The notes: generated by a model not told the origin, from the sequence alone. DNA of 64,000 nucleotides from Chondrus crispus (GCF_000350225.1 NW_005179047.1:32115-96114), one strand, 5' to 3'. Shown: positions 20,014 through 32,722, counted from the first letter of the stretch. A program made the numbers and translations.

Positions 20014-23000
20014 AGAGGAGAATCTCAAAGGAGTCAGGAGAGGTGCAGGTTCAACGTATTTCGTCCGGGACTCAGTCCCGTTCCCCGTCTCTAGCAAAAA
20101 AGGAAGGCCTCGACGAGGAGGTAGTTGGAATAGTGGATAGGCCGAAGGAGCCGACTGTTGTCAAGAAAATTCTAAGTCGAGACAAGGATCGTCCGATGGA
20201 TCAAATTCGTAGGCCCAGGTACAGGGTTAAGCGACAAGAATGTCCTGAAAAGATCTTGGTCCTTGCGCGAAAAAACTACAAAGTTTACGCGGACATTGGA
20301 CCAACGGTTGGATTGATGAGCCGGGTGTTGTCTGTATTAGACACCGGCGCGGGACCAAACCTTGTGCGAAAATCGGAACTCCCGGCTGGAATGGAAATGT
20401 TGGTGTCCTACGGACCGACCCAAGACATCGGCGACGCGAACAATAGGCCAATCTGGGCTCTCCGCACAATCAAGATGCCTGTGAGGCTTGGACGTTTCGT
20501 GGCCGCAGCCGAGTTTATTGTATGCGAAAAACTCGCAGTCCCGCTAATTCTAGGCGCGGACTACTGTGACCAGTTTGTGGAAGCGATTTATCCAAGGAAG
20601 AAAACGGTTGAGTTGGCGGATTTCTCGGAGGTCCAGATAGTTAGGCGGTTCTCGCTGAGAAAAGGGAAAAAGAATCTCGTCCCGGGAGAAGACGAGAATG
20701 ATGGAAAGGGGGAGCGAATTTCCCCTAAGGTAAAAGTGGCAAGAGCCACGACTATAGAGCCAGGGACGCAGCGCGTCGTTGAATGCACCTCGAAGAGGGC
20801 GGGCTTGGTGGTGGTTCAGCCGTATTCGTCGTTGTACGAAAAACACGGGTTGATATGTACGAATGGATTTGTTCAGGTTGAGCCTGACAGGCCGTTCCGT
20901 TTACTCGTTGCAAATTTTAGAAGATACCCTGTCAGGGTCCAAAAAGGCCAAGTGGTGGCAGAATTATTACCGCACCCGAGGGCCGTGCTTGAGAGCAAAA
21001 CCACCATTGGTGAAGTTCTCGGAATTCAAGAAAGGCAGAATGAAAATTTTCCTAATTCTACCGAGACACCTACGGGCGAGACAAGATGCGAACCGTCGGA
21101 TCAAGGCCGCGAGGACCAGCCTGGCGAACGGTCGGCAGGACTCTCCGCGTCGGCATCTACCAAGCCGCAACGCAGGATTGAGCCACCACCGCCGGACGTG
21201 GAGGAAGTCGACCTGAGCCACGTGCCGAACCGGCTGCGCGACAAGTTCCGTCAGATGTTGAAGAAGTATTCCCGCATGTGGGATGGGACCCTTGGTGAAA
21301 TAAACACCACGGTCCACCGGATGGAGTTGGTCCCGGATACAAGACCAATTGCGCAAGCCCAGTATCGGGCCGGGCCTAAGGCCCGCGAAACTGAAGATGC
21401 AGAAGTACAGAAGATGTTGGAGGCAGGTGTAATAGAGCCAGCACAGTCAGAATGGGCGTCGCCCGTGTTATTGGCAGATTCCTATTCCCGAAGTGGACCG
21501 CGACAAGACAGCTTTTTCATGTCACTCAGGTCTCTACAGATTCTCAAGAATGCCCTTCGAGCTTACCAACGCGCCGGCGACGTTTCAGAGAGCCATGGAT
21601 ATACGGCTCTCACCGTTCCGATGGAAGTCTTGTCTGGTGTATTTGGATGATATCATCATTTTGAGCAAGTCTTGGGAAGAACATATGGTTCACGTGGATG
21701 AAATACTGTCAGTATTGGAGAAGGCAGGAGTGAAGCTCAAGCTTCGCAAGGTGAATTTTTCGTCGAAAAGATCAAGTACCTGGGCCATGTCGTTCGGCCA
21801 GGTACATTGGAGGTCGATGTCGCTCGCATCGCAGCTTTGGAACAAGTGAGGTACCCTCAAACGCAGCTCAGAAGCTTCTTGGGACTTTGTAATGCGTACC
21901 GTCGGTTTGTCCCACATTACGCGAAAATCGCGCATCCGCTCAATCAACTATTGAAGAAGGAACAACCGGTCCAGTTGGAAGGATTCAACGAACCATGTAC
22001 GAAAGCTTTTCATAAGCTCAACGAGGCCATCTTGGCACCACCGGTGCTGGCGCTGCCAAAGAAGGACCTTCCATATTCGGTGGATTCCGACGCAAGTGAT
22101 TATCAAATCGGAGCTGCATTATTTCAAACGTATCCGGATGCACAACGAAAACCCATCGGGTTCTTTTCCAGAACGTTGGCTGCAGCCGAAAGAAATTATT
22201 TTGTATCAGAGAAGGAATGTTTGGCGGTTATTTGGGCTGTCCAAACTCTAAGACCATATCTATATGGCGAGCACTTTATCGTGCATATCGACCATGCCTC
22301 CTTGAGGTGGTTGATGAACGTGACGGACCCAAGTGGGAGATTAATCCGATGGAGGCTACGCCTCTCGGAATTCGACTTCGAAATCAAGTACAAGAAACGA
22401 AAGGCAAACAGCCAGGCAGATGCCTTGTCAAGGCTTTAACGCAAGGAGAAACCGTCGACGAATCGACGATGAAATCCCATGTTTTATGGCCGAACCGGCC
22501 GACGCTACAGAAGATGATGAGGAAGATTTTGAAATGCTGGACGACATCCTCGCTCTTGAGTGGGGGGCCGCCACTGATCGCCTCGATCACTTCCAAGCTG
22601 TCGCTCCGGAGGAGCTTATTCGCGAGCAGGCCGTCGACCCTTTCTGCAGTCGAATCAAGGAGGAGATGAAATCTGGAAAAGCGAGGACGTTCACAACGGA
22701 GGCAGTGGAATTCGAAGGAACTCTATGCCGTACTGCGGCAGAGTTTGTAGAAGTGGTGATACCACAATCGTTAAGGGACCGCGTCCTAGGGTTGAGCCAC
22801 TACGCAAAGTTGGCAGGCCACCCTGGAGGCAGAAAACTTTACAAGACATTGAGAAGATATTTTTATTGGCCTACGATGGCCCTAGACTACTACGCATTGG
22901 GAAAAATTGCGCCGCATGCGTGCGAGAACGAGTTAAGTTGAGGAAGAATACGAAGGAAATGAAGCTGTTTACGCCAAAGGCTCCTCTGGAGTTTGTCGCG

Positions 23001-24267
23001 ATCGACATTCTCGGTGAGTTAATTACCACCAAACGGGGGAATCGCTACATCCTCGTGATCAGCGATCGATATTTCAAATTGGTACGAACCGTACCTCTCA
23101 AGAAACGTACTGCCGCACACATAGCGCAAGCCTTTGTGCATCATTGAGTATTCGTATACGGATCACCGGTCAAGCTGTCGGTTCTTCCAGAACATTTGTC
23201 GAATTTTGGGCATATGCAACGTCTTCACGACCACCTATCACCCTCAGGCCAACGGCCAAGTTGAAAGATTTAATCGCACGCTAACCTCCGCGTTGCGAAA
23301 GTATGTCGGAGAACATCCGAAGGACTGGGATCTGTTAAGCAACGCTGTGACGTTCGCATACAGCACGCAAGTTCATCGAACTACGAACATCACGCCCTTC
23401 GAGCTGGTGATAGCTCTGGCGCCGAGAAGCATTGCGTTACAAGCGCAGCCAACTTTGGAGAAATTCAGCTCGTCACGAGCATACTACCAGCAATGGCAGT
23501 CGTGGTTGGAGAGCGTAATGCGAAGCGCCGATAGGAGTTTGCGGAAGGAACAAGCCCGGTACAAGCGAAACTTTGACGCCCGACTTCGCAAACCGAAATA
23601 TGACATCCCATCAGGGTCCTACGTGTTCCTCAGGAAGAAGCAGGGCACGGCTAGCGAACCGAACCATAAGCTCGCACAAGTCGCTACGGGGCCTTATCAG
23701 GTCAGAAGATCAGACCAGCATACGGTGGTCATTGCCATCGGCGGCCAGGAGGAACGCGTATCGCGAGATAAGGTGGAGTTAGCCCCGAGCCCTATGGACT
23801 ATGCACCGGTAACCGGCCTACGTCAAGCGCTACAATTCCTGGGAGAGCCAGAGTTAAACGAAGAAGGAGGGGAAATCGAGGACGAGGATAGTCCTCACAC
23901 ACGTGCGCATGCGCCAGGGGACCAGGATAGTTTAGTTAGTCAAACGCCGACAGCGGAGACGTCACCAGACATACGGCAGTCCGGAAATTCCAGAAAGGTG
24001 GATGGGTCGGAAGACCTTCAGAAGGGGGAAGTAGACAGTTCAGAGAAAGGAGAGGAGACGGAAAACACGGAATACGTAATCGACCGGGTCGTCGACCACG
24101 ATTATCAAGATGGAAATTTGATTCTCAAGGTGGAGTGGTACGGGTATACGCCCGAGGACGCGACGCGGGAGCCCATTGAGCAATTATCCCGTAGCGCGGC
24201 CGTCACGTATTTCCGAAGGAAGAAGCTACTCTTGCCGCCGCAAGTGGCGCGCGCGCAAGCGGGGTAA
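20010..24267 (+). pseudogene. Element A Pol (PR-RT-RH-IN-chromodomain), broken
   Basis: The protease has LDTGAGPNLV (Asp codon 20340-20342). RT begins normally (VEEVDLSHVPNRLR...SEWASPVLL) but about 170 bp, covering the fingers and the LDxxSGYWQ block, are deleted between TTATTGG and TATTGGCAG repeats. YLDDIII survives in a shifted frame (about 21640-21655). RNase H (DSDASDYQIGAALF...DHASLRWLMN) is intact in 21807-22439. Integrase has a zinc-binding H-x-x-x-x-x-x-H region (SHYAKLAGH) and YYWP-like FYWP, a TGA replacing Trp before VFVYG, and a ~29-bp deletion that removes the S-D-N-G catalytic Asp. The last part (23134-24267) holds YHPQANGQVERFNRTL with the catalytic Glu, the GPY/F region and a C-terminal chromodomain (VIDRVVDHDYQ...VEWYGYTPEDATREPIE), which in chromoviruses steers integration to heterochromatin. 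Confidence 0.85.
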
Positions 24268-26494
24268 CCCCTGTCAGGAAGTTATCGAGTTGGAATTGGT
24301 GATGTGGATCGCGGCGCGAAGGTAGAGAGAGTAAGAACACTCGTAGAACGGCGGTGTCACAAGGGGAAGAAATGGAGATAACGGAGAGTGGCAGGAGCCA
24401 GGAAATCTTCCCTCGGGTCCCGCGCATGAACAGAGTGACGCGCGCCACCTTACCGGGAAATTGAAGTGCCACTGTAGTGTCAGGCTGAGGTAATGTACCT
24501 CCTTGGATACGATCACGCGCTGCCGGTACACGCAAGTGAAGTGACTCTGGGATCAGTAGTCAGCCCTCGCGGGGCAGAACTTAATCAAAAATAGGGATGT
24601 CGACAGAGAGCAGCTGGAATGGAGGTGAAAGTCGAAAATCGAACAATGGTCAGTCTTCCAAAATTTAATCAAAATTTAGGGGAAATGTGGTACTTGTTGG
24701 TCACACGAGAAGTGGTGGTCGAGTGTTACAGCCGAAGGCATAAGCTCCCAAGCCCGTCCCGCGGTACGGCTGCCGACCACTACGCAAGAATCTGATCGCC
24801 AATTTCGTTTCAAGCGTATTGAATAGGCCTTACAAGCCGAGGGACTGACGCTCGTCGAGCCGGAAGATAAGCCGCACAGATGGTGGCAACGTCGATTGGG
24901 AAAGGACAAGGGCGCACACGCCCGCGACGAAAGACAAAGATGACCAGGGCCAGAAGGGGAATTCGTCCCACTGGGTCGTACCGTTGATACGCGAGTCGCG
25001 ACCGACGCAGACTCGCACGTATTTTAGTCACGAACGCATTACTTACTGGTTCACAACAGCAATTCCATCGTCTCTTCTGTCGTTCCCATTTTGTCGATTT
25101 TTTTTGGAAGTTGTCCACGTAACCCCAGAGCACGTCTGGGCGACCCTCCGCAAGGCTTCGAAAGTGTCGCTGCCCATAACAGCCTTGAGGACGACCAACG
25201 TCGACGTTTGCCGAGCGACATAGGGAACAACTACGGGGAATGTAGGATCGTCAAGGATTGTTCGCACTGACGATGACTTCACCTAACGTGAATCAAAAAA
25301 ATCCCCCAGGTTACGCCTACGCGCAACAGAGCGTAATTCCGTTCTATTTCGACTGTGTCAGCCGTTCCCTCTCTAGGGACGAGCACGTATCAAGACGACA
25401 ACGCGTTCCGACGCACCGCCAATATTTTTATCCGAAGGTGGGAGACGCGGAACAGCACGGGAATCGCAAATGCGGAAAGGGAAAGGGTGCATGAGACCTG
25501 TAGCAGCTGAGCCGACGGCCTCGTCGAACGCGCTGCCAGGGCGTTGAATAAGCTCAAGAAATTGAGAGACCAATGCTCGTCAACAGGGAGGATCCGTCCC
25601 GATGGGAAATGCTCATCCCAACTCACACGCGCTTGCGCACACCGCCCCCGATAAAAGACCAGGAGGACTGCCGCGGCGAAAATTGAATTCACGACAAGGG
25701 AGCATGGTCGTTTGAGGATTAAGAAAGGATTCATTACGATGACTTAGGAGCGAGAGTGCCCCGCGAGCGTGCGTACGAGAAGGGACGTGTTGATCGCGGT
25801 GCTGAGAATATTACCAAAATGAAGGAAAATCACACACGTTTGTTGTCACACGCCCCAGGCCCCGATCTCACGATATCGGAAATTACACGAGGGAAGGATC
25901 TCATCAACCCCTCGTCCCCGCCGCCCCGGTCACCGAGAATGACGGTTTGAGAACCAATCCCGACGGGGAACTCACACAAGATACACCGGTCCGCTATTAC
26001 GGCGACGCCGTCGTCCGCACAGTCGTCGAACTACATCGAAGAGAACGTCCCCAGGAAGAAAGGAAGAAAGGGAGGTATATATATTTTGGTACACCCTCCC
26101 TCTTTTTGCACACAAGCAAGATGTGATGACCGGTAAGTGCGAGACCGACAAAATTATCTATCTATTCCGCGTCGTTTTCCCTCTTTCTCTTCTTTGCTAT
26201 ATTTTTTGTGGATGACAAGGACGTGACCCTACAGGGGGACATCGGCAAACCGCCAAAAAGAGGCAAGAAGACGGATCAGGACACATCCGCGTGATCACTG
26301 TTGGTGAGGGTAGAGGCGAGAGCGACCGTCGGTCGCATCGACAAGGAAAGGACTGTATCACAGGAAAAGGGAAATCGCGTCGTTCGCTCTGGGTAGAGGC
26401 GTGTCGCTGCTAGTCAGGCGTCACCCCGGCAAATTGAGGGGATGCTACCGGCAAGTAAAGAGTGTAGCATGACGGATAAGGACGCACGGAGGCG
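24268..26494. other. Element A region 3' of pol, no gene recognised
   Basis: The open frames here are short and overlapping on both strands, with no domain I recognise. A sense-strand purine-rich stretch (GAAGAAATGGAG, near 24366) is too interrupted to call a polypurine tract. The segment lies between the chromodomain and the antisense frame and may hold its 3' untranslated region. Confidence 0.4.
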
Positions 26495-28310
26495 TCACGG
26501 GGTCGTCTCGTGAAGAGACCTTCCTTCCGGAAGGGATGTGAGGAGTCGAACAAGGACCCCAAGGTCGTCCAGAGAAGCCCCTTTGATGGCTTCGGGGGAC
26601 ACGCCATGAGCCCTAAGAAGGGTCACGTAAGCTGCATACGCAGGGCACCCTTGCCTAGCATTTTTGGGTGAAGGGAACGTCGCGTCACGCGACGATGGCT
26701 TGAATTGATGCACCAGAGAGGGGACGGGGGAAGTAAGTCTCTCTTCACGGTGGGGCATCTCACGAACGGACAAGCTTTCTGTATCCGTAGTAGCCGAGGG
26801 CACGACCTTAACGACCGAGGCAGCAGGGAGGCTACTCGGAATGAGTGGCGAGGGAGAAAGGGGCGTGGATCTCAGATGGATCGGCGGGGCTGCTTGAGCC
26901 CTTGGCTTGGTAATGATGGACGGGGGAGTTGGTGACTTCTCAGGAAAGCGGTTGTGATCAACCGGAGGCGGAGGAGGCAAAGGAGATGACGGACAGGAGC
27001 ACAAGGCGGGCGCTCGTGGATCCGTTCTCGTAAGCAGGTCATCGCTCGGGAGGGGAATTTGATTTCCAAACCGCCGACTCAGTTGAGCTTCGGCTGCCGA
27101 CCATAATGACCCAGTCCACGGATTGAACCAGGCATAATCCCCTGTAGCCTGATGTGTTCGTCCCGGAGAGAATGACGCACGTCGATGGGAGAAAGAGCGG
27201 GATGAATCTCGACAAGGAATGCTATCCCAATCCACGGTGTTTATTCGGTCCAGCAATATATGCCGCTCCAAGTCCACGTCGACTCCGCCCAGTGGGACGG
27301 TGTAATCTAGTAAGCGCATGAGATGGACAAGCTTCGGAGGCAAGAACCACAGTCTCCAGCAGTCATACGCTTCCCAGATCAGAGTGGCAGTTACCTTAAT
27401 GCACCACTCTGTGAGGAAGACGACCCACAAACCGTGACGCGGGTCGTGTAAGTAACTGCCAAAATATGTGAAGATGGGACCTAACTCGGACCAAAAGCCC
27501 TGGCATACTTCATAACGACCCTACCGCGAAGGGATAGGCTGGTAACGATTTGCATAGTGCACTCCGCTCTTTTTCTCGAGCCTCGACCATTTGATATGCG
27601 ACGAAGTATCCGGTTTCGGACCTTAATCGACGCTCCAAGCGTACAGTATGGTTGAAGAAGATGAGGTTCCCACGTTTGAGATGCCGGAAATTTTTGGGGA
27701 TGAGGGGCTGCGTCCAAAGCATTGCATCATTTGACACAATGTGCTGGTCATGCCAACGACGGTCCGCCTCCCTGACAGGGTCACCCAGGCTTGACGCTAC
27801 AAAATATTCTAAGTAAGATCGTTCGCCCTCAGTGCGAAACTTCCACATGTTAGAATAGAAAGTGGAAGGAATCAAAGCGTCCGTCATGGAGAGGTCCAGC
27901 AGTTCAATGACGGCCTGCATAAAGCGCATTGACAGCGCTTGACGACCGCGAGAGGAAGAATGTCGAAAGATCGATGGAGGAATGGCTATTCGAGTACGCC
28001 AGTCATGGGAGCGTACGGCTAGCATGGGGAGGTTACCGGGCCAGATACCCGCACCGTCGGCGAAGTCTCGTTCGATGCCGTCGAGATCGCGCACCCCGAT
28101 CACGGAGAACCACTTTGCTGCTGCGTACAGTAGGGGGTAATGGTTCATGTATTTATCGTGTAACACCTCAAGTGAGGGATATCGCTGCGATGCAGCGACG
28201 AGAGGAGTATGAACCGAATGAAGAGCCGGTTCGACTGGGTCGAGAGGAGGAGGTAATCGGGGGATTGAGGGAAGCTCTGGGGGGTAGCTGGACTTGTATG
28301 AGAATCCCAC
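26495..28310 (-). pseudogene. Antisense ORF of element A (aORF), unknown function
   Basis: On the strand opposite to pol, between the chromodomain and the 3' LTR, two long pieces (28310-27510, 266 residues, and 27430-26495, 311 residues) are linked through a short piece in the third frame (KYARAFGPS). I recognise no known domain. It resembles the frame in element C at 46321-47911: ERRLRSETGYFVAYQMVEA matches ERRMRNALGVFVAYEWIEA, WVVFLTEWCIKVTATLIW matches WMIFLSEWIAIVAKWFIW, and GDYAWFNPWTGSLW matches GNWIRLDPGTFKSLH. The middle is Pro/Ser-rich. The C-terminus has a helix-like segment (AAYVTLLRAHGVSPEAIKG). It starts about 300 bp from the 3' LTR and reads away from it, so the LTR region could supply the promoter. 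Confidence 0.6.
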
Positions 28311-28600
28311 ACCGGCACGACGTCGCCGGACACGGGGGTCCTCCGGTTCGGATTAGGGTCCTGATGGAGGGACTGACTTGTCAAACATCAGCCACGTGGA
28401 GGAAACGTCGTCTTGTCCTTGCTCGACCGCCTTTTTTTTAAAAAGGGGGGGTTCCCGCGCGCTGGTAGGAGGGAAAGTAGCATTCGATAGTGCAGGGGAG
28501 ACCTTCTGTCGAAGGATGAGGACGATGGATGGACGCGCGAGGTGGAAGGAGAAGAAAAAAATAGGAAGATTATACGAGTTGGCGGTGGGCAAGGACGCTC

Positions 28601-28612
28601 AGAAGGGGGATA
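28601..28612 (+). promoter_or_regulatory. Polypurine tract, element A
   Basis: AGAAGGGGGATA directly precedes the 3' LTR start TGTAG at 28613. This tract primes plus-strand DNA synthesis and identifies 28613 as the 3' LTR of the + strand element. Confidence 0.7.
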
Positions 28613-29228
28613 TGTAGTGCAATACCCGTCTCGGGTAGGGGGGGTGAAAGGAAGTGAAAAAAGGAAAATTTGGATACTGTGGTCCGGACTGGAGGACACA
28701 CGTGTGCAACGATGCGAAAGATTATTTTAATTATTTAATTCTATTTACAAATTAGATCTAGAATCTAGAGCCGGGAGCTACTGTACTCGCCCCGGCGGGG
28801 CTATATAGCATAGTCCAGTTACCAACCTAAGTGAGTAAAGGTAACCCGAGTTGCCAGAGTTAGATCTCGCCTTCATCGAAGACCGCTTCCGTTCACGCGA
28901 CGCGCTTCACTTCTACGCTGCTAACGACATCCTCTATTGCTCGTGGTCCCATTCCTTTTCCTTATCCTTTACCATTCCTATTTCTATCTCTATTCCCTAT
29001 CCATTTCTATTTCTGCCTCTATCCTTTTCTATCTGTTAGTGACATCGGCATTGGTTGCGACCGATCCGGTGTAGGTGTTTTAGCCATCGGGCAACACGTT
29101 GTGTAGCGCTGCTACTGTTTCAAGTTCCGTTGGAAGGCTGTTGCAACGACGCCTCCGTCGAAGGTCTTACTGTATAAGACAGAGTTGGTACCACCAACCG
29201 CGATCGCGATCGCGCCGGTGAGGGTGTT
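28613..29228 (+). repeat. Element A 3' LTR, first part
   Basis: It starts TGTAGTGCAATAC. Its first ~250 bp are closer to element D's 5' LTR (AGATCTAGAATCTAGAGCCGG type, CTATATAGCATAG) than to A's own 5' LTR. From about 28850 (CGAGTTGCCAGAGTTAGATC) it is nearly identical to A's 5' LTR. Element B inserted after GTGTT (29224-29228). Confidence 0.8.
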
Positions 29229-29851
29229 TGTAGCATAAACCTCCGGTCGCGGTGGGGGTTTAGCCAGGTTCGCGTAAGGCCTGTGTTAACGCGAGAAAGA
29301 GAAAAACACACAAACACCAGAACGTACGCGGGCGGTGGTAGCGTGGTAGAGCAGTGGGGAGCGGACGCGGGCGCGTACACGTTGGAGTGGATCGACGCGC
29401 TCGACGCCCCGGGGCGGCGCTAGTTAGCGCTCTAGCGCCGACGGGCGGAGGCGGATCCGGCTCGCTCGCGTACGTGTCGAGACGGCTACCCGCGTTATTT
29501 CTTGGTTAAAGCGCTCGCGTTTAGTGAACTCGTCTTGAATAAGCGGACGGGGTTAAACCTCCGGTGGAGGATCTGTTACCAAGCCCGTGCTTGTCCTTGT
29601 CCTCCCTCCGCCGCCGGTCGCCCTGTCATTTAATATACAAATAAATAATCTATCATAACATATACTACAGTATCTAGATAGCGCCTTACACGGTAAGCTC
29701 GCGCGCCTTACTCCGGATCGTCACGCTGTACACGTTCACAGCGAGCAGCAAGCGCGTACTTACAGGCGCGGGTGTGCGCGCTGTAATGCATTTTGCGGGA
29801 GTACAGTAGTCACCCCGCGCGTTCCAATAACGTCCTCGCGATTATGCTATA
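29229..29851 (-). repeat. Element B 3' LTR
   Basis: 623 bp, TGTAGCATAA to TTATGCTATA on the + strand. It differs from the 5' LTR at about ten positions, including the terminal C/T. The adjoining polypurine tract (a run of G on the minus strand, 29852-29865) marks it as the 3' LTR. Confidence 0.85.
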
Positions 29852-29890
29852 GAGCCCCCCCTCAAGGGTGAACGTCCGCGTTCACTCCTT
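29852..29890 (-). promoter_or_regulatory. Polypurine tract and TGAACG hairpin, element B (LTR-adjacent copy)
   Basis: On the minus strand a TTGAGGGGGGG tract abuts the LTR. It is preceded by the inverted repeat TGAACG-x4-CGTTCA. An almost identical tract-plus-hairpin lies 5 kb away at 34919-34957, directly after pol. Confidence 0.7.
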
Positions 29891-30996
29891 TAGTAGCGCG
29901 CGGGGGGGGGGGGTTATAGTCCACGACGGCAATTTGAGTCCTCATGCGTACCCACCACGCGTGCTCTCCCACTCTCGCAATCCCGCCTTTGCCAACCATA
30001 CCACCGGCCTCGCGTATGGCACTTAAGCATGACGCCGCGAGCGCGTTCACTCCATCCCAATTGTGCGTTTCGGCCGAGGCGTGAAACCTCTCGTTTGTGT
30101 CCCCCAACTCTGGCTCGTCCATTCCGTACTGTGAACCTTCATTTTCCCCCTCCTGCAGAATTCGTCCGCGCGCCGTCCGTCCGAACCTCATTGTCGCAAG
30201 GGCTTTTCTCGGATCGACGGGATCAATCGGTTTCCTTTTCCCTTCGCCAATCTCCTCCTCACATCGGGGAGGATCTCTGTTTTCTGCGGTTTAGCTCCCA
30301 CTCGCACTTCGGTGCAAACGCCGGCCGCGTTACGTGCGGTCCAGCATCTCCGGTCTTCGCTCTTTCACGCTCGCCAGAATCGTCAATCACGACGTTACGA
30401 GCGACCTTCATCCACCTCTGCCGATCCCTCTTACCGACAGCTCCCACTTCCGGCCGTGTCGCGGACACCGACACAGCGAACGTTCGGGCTCTCCACCGCA
30501 AGGGGCTTCTCCCCTCTCCCCTGCGTTCTCAGGTCCATCTTCATGGAGCGGTGGGTACAGCGACATGTGGGGTAAGAAGTGAGACGAGGGAACGGGAAGC
30601 AGCCGGTCGGATGGAGCTTCCAAAAGTTTGTTTCGGGGATTATGCCCGACCTGAGTGAGACGGTGAGGATACAGGTTTTCTGTCTCAGTCGGTGAGGGAG
30701 TAGAGCCCTGCCCTTGCTGTTAGTAGCGCCGGCGTGAGGTCGCGCGGCCGCTCTTACAGAATAAGCGAGGTGGGGGTGCGGTGGTACGCGTGACCGACGC
30801 GAAGGGGAGTAGCGGTAGTCATGAGAGCCGCAGCGGGGCGGTGGCTAACGGTCGCTGGCTCGAGGTCTCTCCCTTCTTAGGCCTGGTACCCTTGCGACGG
30901 GCGAGCGGAGGCGGCCTTGTGGAGCATGGCGCGTCTCCTCCGGCTCGTACTGTGCCCCGGGCGACCCCAATCGCGACGCCCTTTACAGCGCCCGCG

Positions 30997-31617
30997 ATGA
31001 CGCGTTCACTTGGCAGCTTATGCGCACCCGCCATACGCGAACGCGTGCCGGTGGGGTACAAATTTGCCCTCGATTTTTTTTGGTTCTTCTATATCCACAA
31101 CGGCGGCTGGTGTGTTGTCCGGCCGCGCGCCGCAGTCCCTGCCGTGCCCCTGGTTCCACCCCTCGTACCAACAGTGTCCCAGCCAATTCGGGAGGCCGAA
31201 GTGCGTTTCCTTCAAGTTCTGCTACGCGAAGTCGCGGTCATACCCGAGCTCTCTCGAGCCCTTGGTAAATTACGGGACCGCGCCTGGTCGGTCGGCGAGG
31301 TACTGACGACGTTGTCGACCTGGTTCTTGGCGCGGATGGAGGACGCACACCGCCGCGGTGGCAAATGCGATCGTCTATCGTCTGAGTTGCAGCCCATCAC
31401 GGAGGAACTGCAGCGATCCCGGGAAGACTGTCTCCAGCGTTTGGACGCGTACGAGCGGGCATGCGTTGACCGCGATCGGTACCGCAGGGAGCGTGACGCG
31501 CTCCGCAGCAGTCGGGCGACGTCCTTTCGCGAGGGTGGTGCTCTCCCTCCGAACCCCACTCCCGTGCGGCGGGAGCCAATCGGCGACCCGTGCATATCCC
31601 GAGCTACGCCGAGGTGA
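30997..31617 (+). CDS. Antisense coiled-coil ORF of element B, unknown function
   Basis: From the ATG at 30997 about 206 residues can be read; the frame is open upstream to 30781 without an ATG. It lies opposite to pol in the cargo region. The second half is a heptad-like helix (LSSELQPITEELQRSREDCLQRL, then RDRYRRERDALRSS, split here by a few residues), predicted to form a coiled coil. A hydrophobic patch (FALDFFWFFYI) precedes it. No known domain is recognised, and I cannot align it convincingly with the antisense frames of A and C, although the position and strand are the same. Confidence 0.35.
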   Translation: MTRSLGSLCAPAIRERVPVGYKFALDFFWFFYIHNGGWCVVRPRAAVPAVPLVPPLVPTVSQPIREAEVRFLQVLLREVAVIPELSRALGKLRDRAWSVGEVLTTLSTWFLARMEDAHRRGGKCDRLSSELQPITEELQRSREDCLQRLDAYERACVDRDRYRRERDALRSSRATSFREGGALPPNPTPVRREPIGDPCISRATPR

Positions 31618-31987
31618 ACGACGTCCCTCGTCACCCCAGCTACTGCCCCCCGGATCCCTATGAAGCGGGCTTGGCAGGGGCCGTCGGCAAGGCCGATCCT
31701 TGACTACGTGGCCCCGTCATCCCTCAGTAGAGCGGTTAGCGCGTGGGTGGCAACGGTAAAGGCATCTCTTCCCTTTCTTGCGTTATAAACCCGGTCATTA
31801 ATATATCTCTGACGACAAGAGGCCCCGCGTGTTCCTCCTCTTCCTGGAGGCAATACCTCAATTCATCACGAAGTGTTCCCCTCGATGCGATCGGTCATAC
31901 CTTCTGCACGCGTTCAGCCATCGCGCCGACAACTGTCCGCATCTCATCCCGCGGGATTTAACCGCGGGGGTGTTCTAATGCGGTTTC

Positions 31988-32722
31988 TTAGTTTGGATTG
32001 CTGCTCGTCACGGACAAAAAGCCAAGCATCCACGGAATAAGTTCCTGTAAAAACTCGGAGGGCATCCTAGCCATGACGAGGCGCGTGATACGATCTTGGT
32101 CTTCCGGACTGAAGGGCGCTCTAACCAGTGGGGGATGTTTTCTTGTCTCCTCCTCGTTTACGTGGACAGTCATATGATTGGCGATGCCCTCGATTGCCTT
32201 GACGACCTGTGCTTTTCCGGTTTTATCGCAATCAGGCCCTCTCCTTCGACAACGTTCCGGTGCTCGACGCGGGAGTCCCGTAAGCCGCTGGGCCAAGCCA
32301 TCGAAGAGTGCGGCGTCATCATGATTATCTTCGTGTAGAGACCCGCCATCCACCGAATACTGGGAAGAGGGCGGTCTCAAACTAAGGCCTCATATGAGGA
32401 CGTTTTGAGGTTGCCCCGGCACAGGGGATTCAACGAGACTGCTGGTCCTTTGTTCCCCTTTTGCATCCGAGAGCGCAGCTTCACGGTCAGCCACTTCATC
32501 AATATTGTACATCCGACGCCTATCACCGCCCCTTGACACGCCCGCACGGACTGGATGGGCCGTCTTAGGAGTCCGCGGGGATAGTCCAGGGGAAGCGCAG
32601 GGTCTGATTTCAGAGCTAGCACGAATTTCGGCAGCATGTCCTTGAAGTCCCCGAGTGTTCACTGCCACTAGCTTGGATTTTTGGTTCGTATCCAGGGATA
32701 TCGTCACCAATATCCCCTTCAT
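31988..32722 (-). pseudogene. Sense-strand ORF in element B cargo region, unknown
   Basis: Two pieces (32722-32390 and 32380-31988) lie in one frame, interrupted by a single TGA near 32390. Together they give about 240 residues. The C-terminal part looks protein-like: acidic, with a helix ending EFLQELIPWMLGFLS. No recognised family. It could be a captured gene fragment or an accessory gene of the element. Confidence 0.3.

Noticed and set aside
24473-24560. TGTAGTGTCAGG as a possible 3' LTR start of element A close to pol
   Set aside because: The following sequence does not match the family LTR, whereas 28613 does and is preceded by a polypurine tract.
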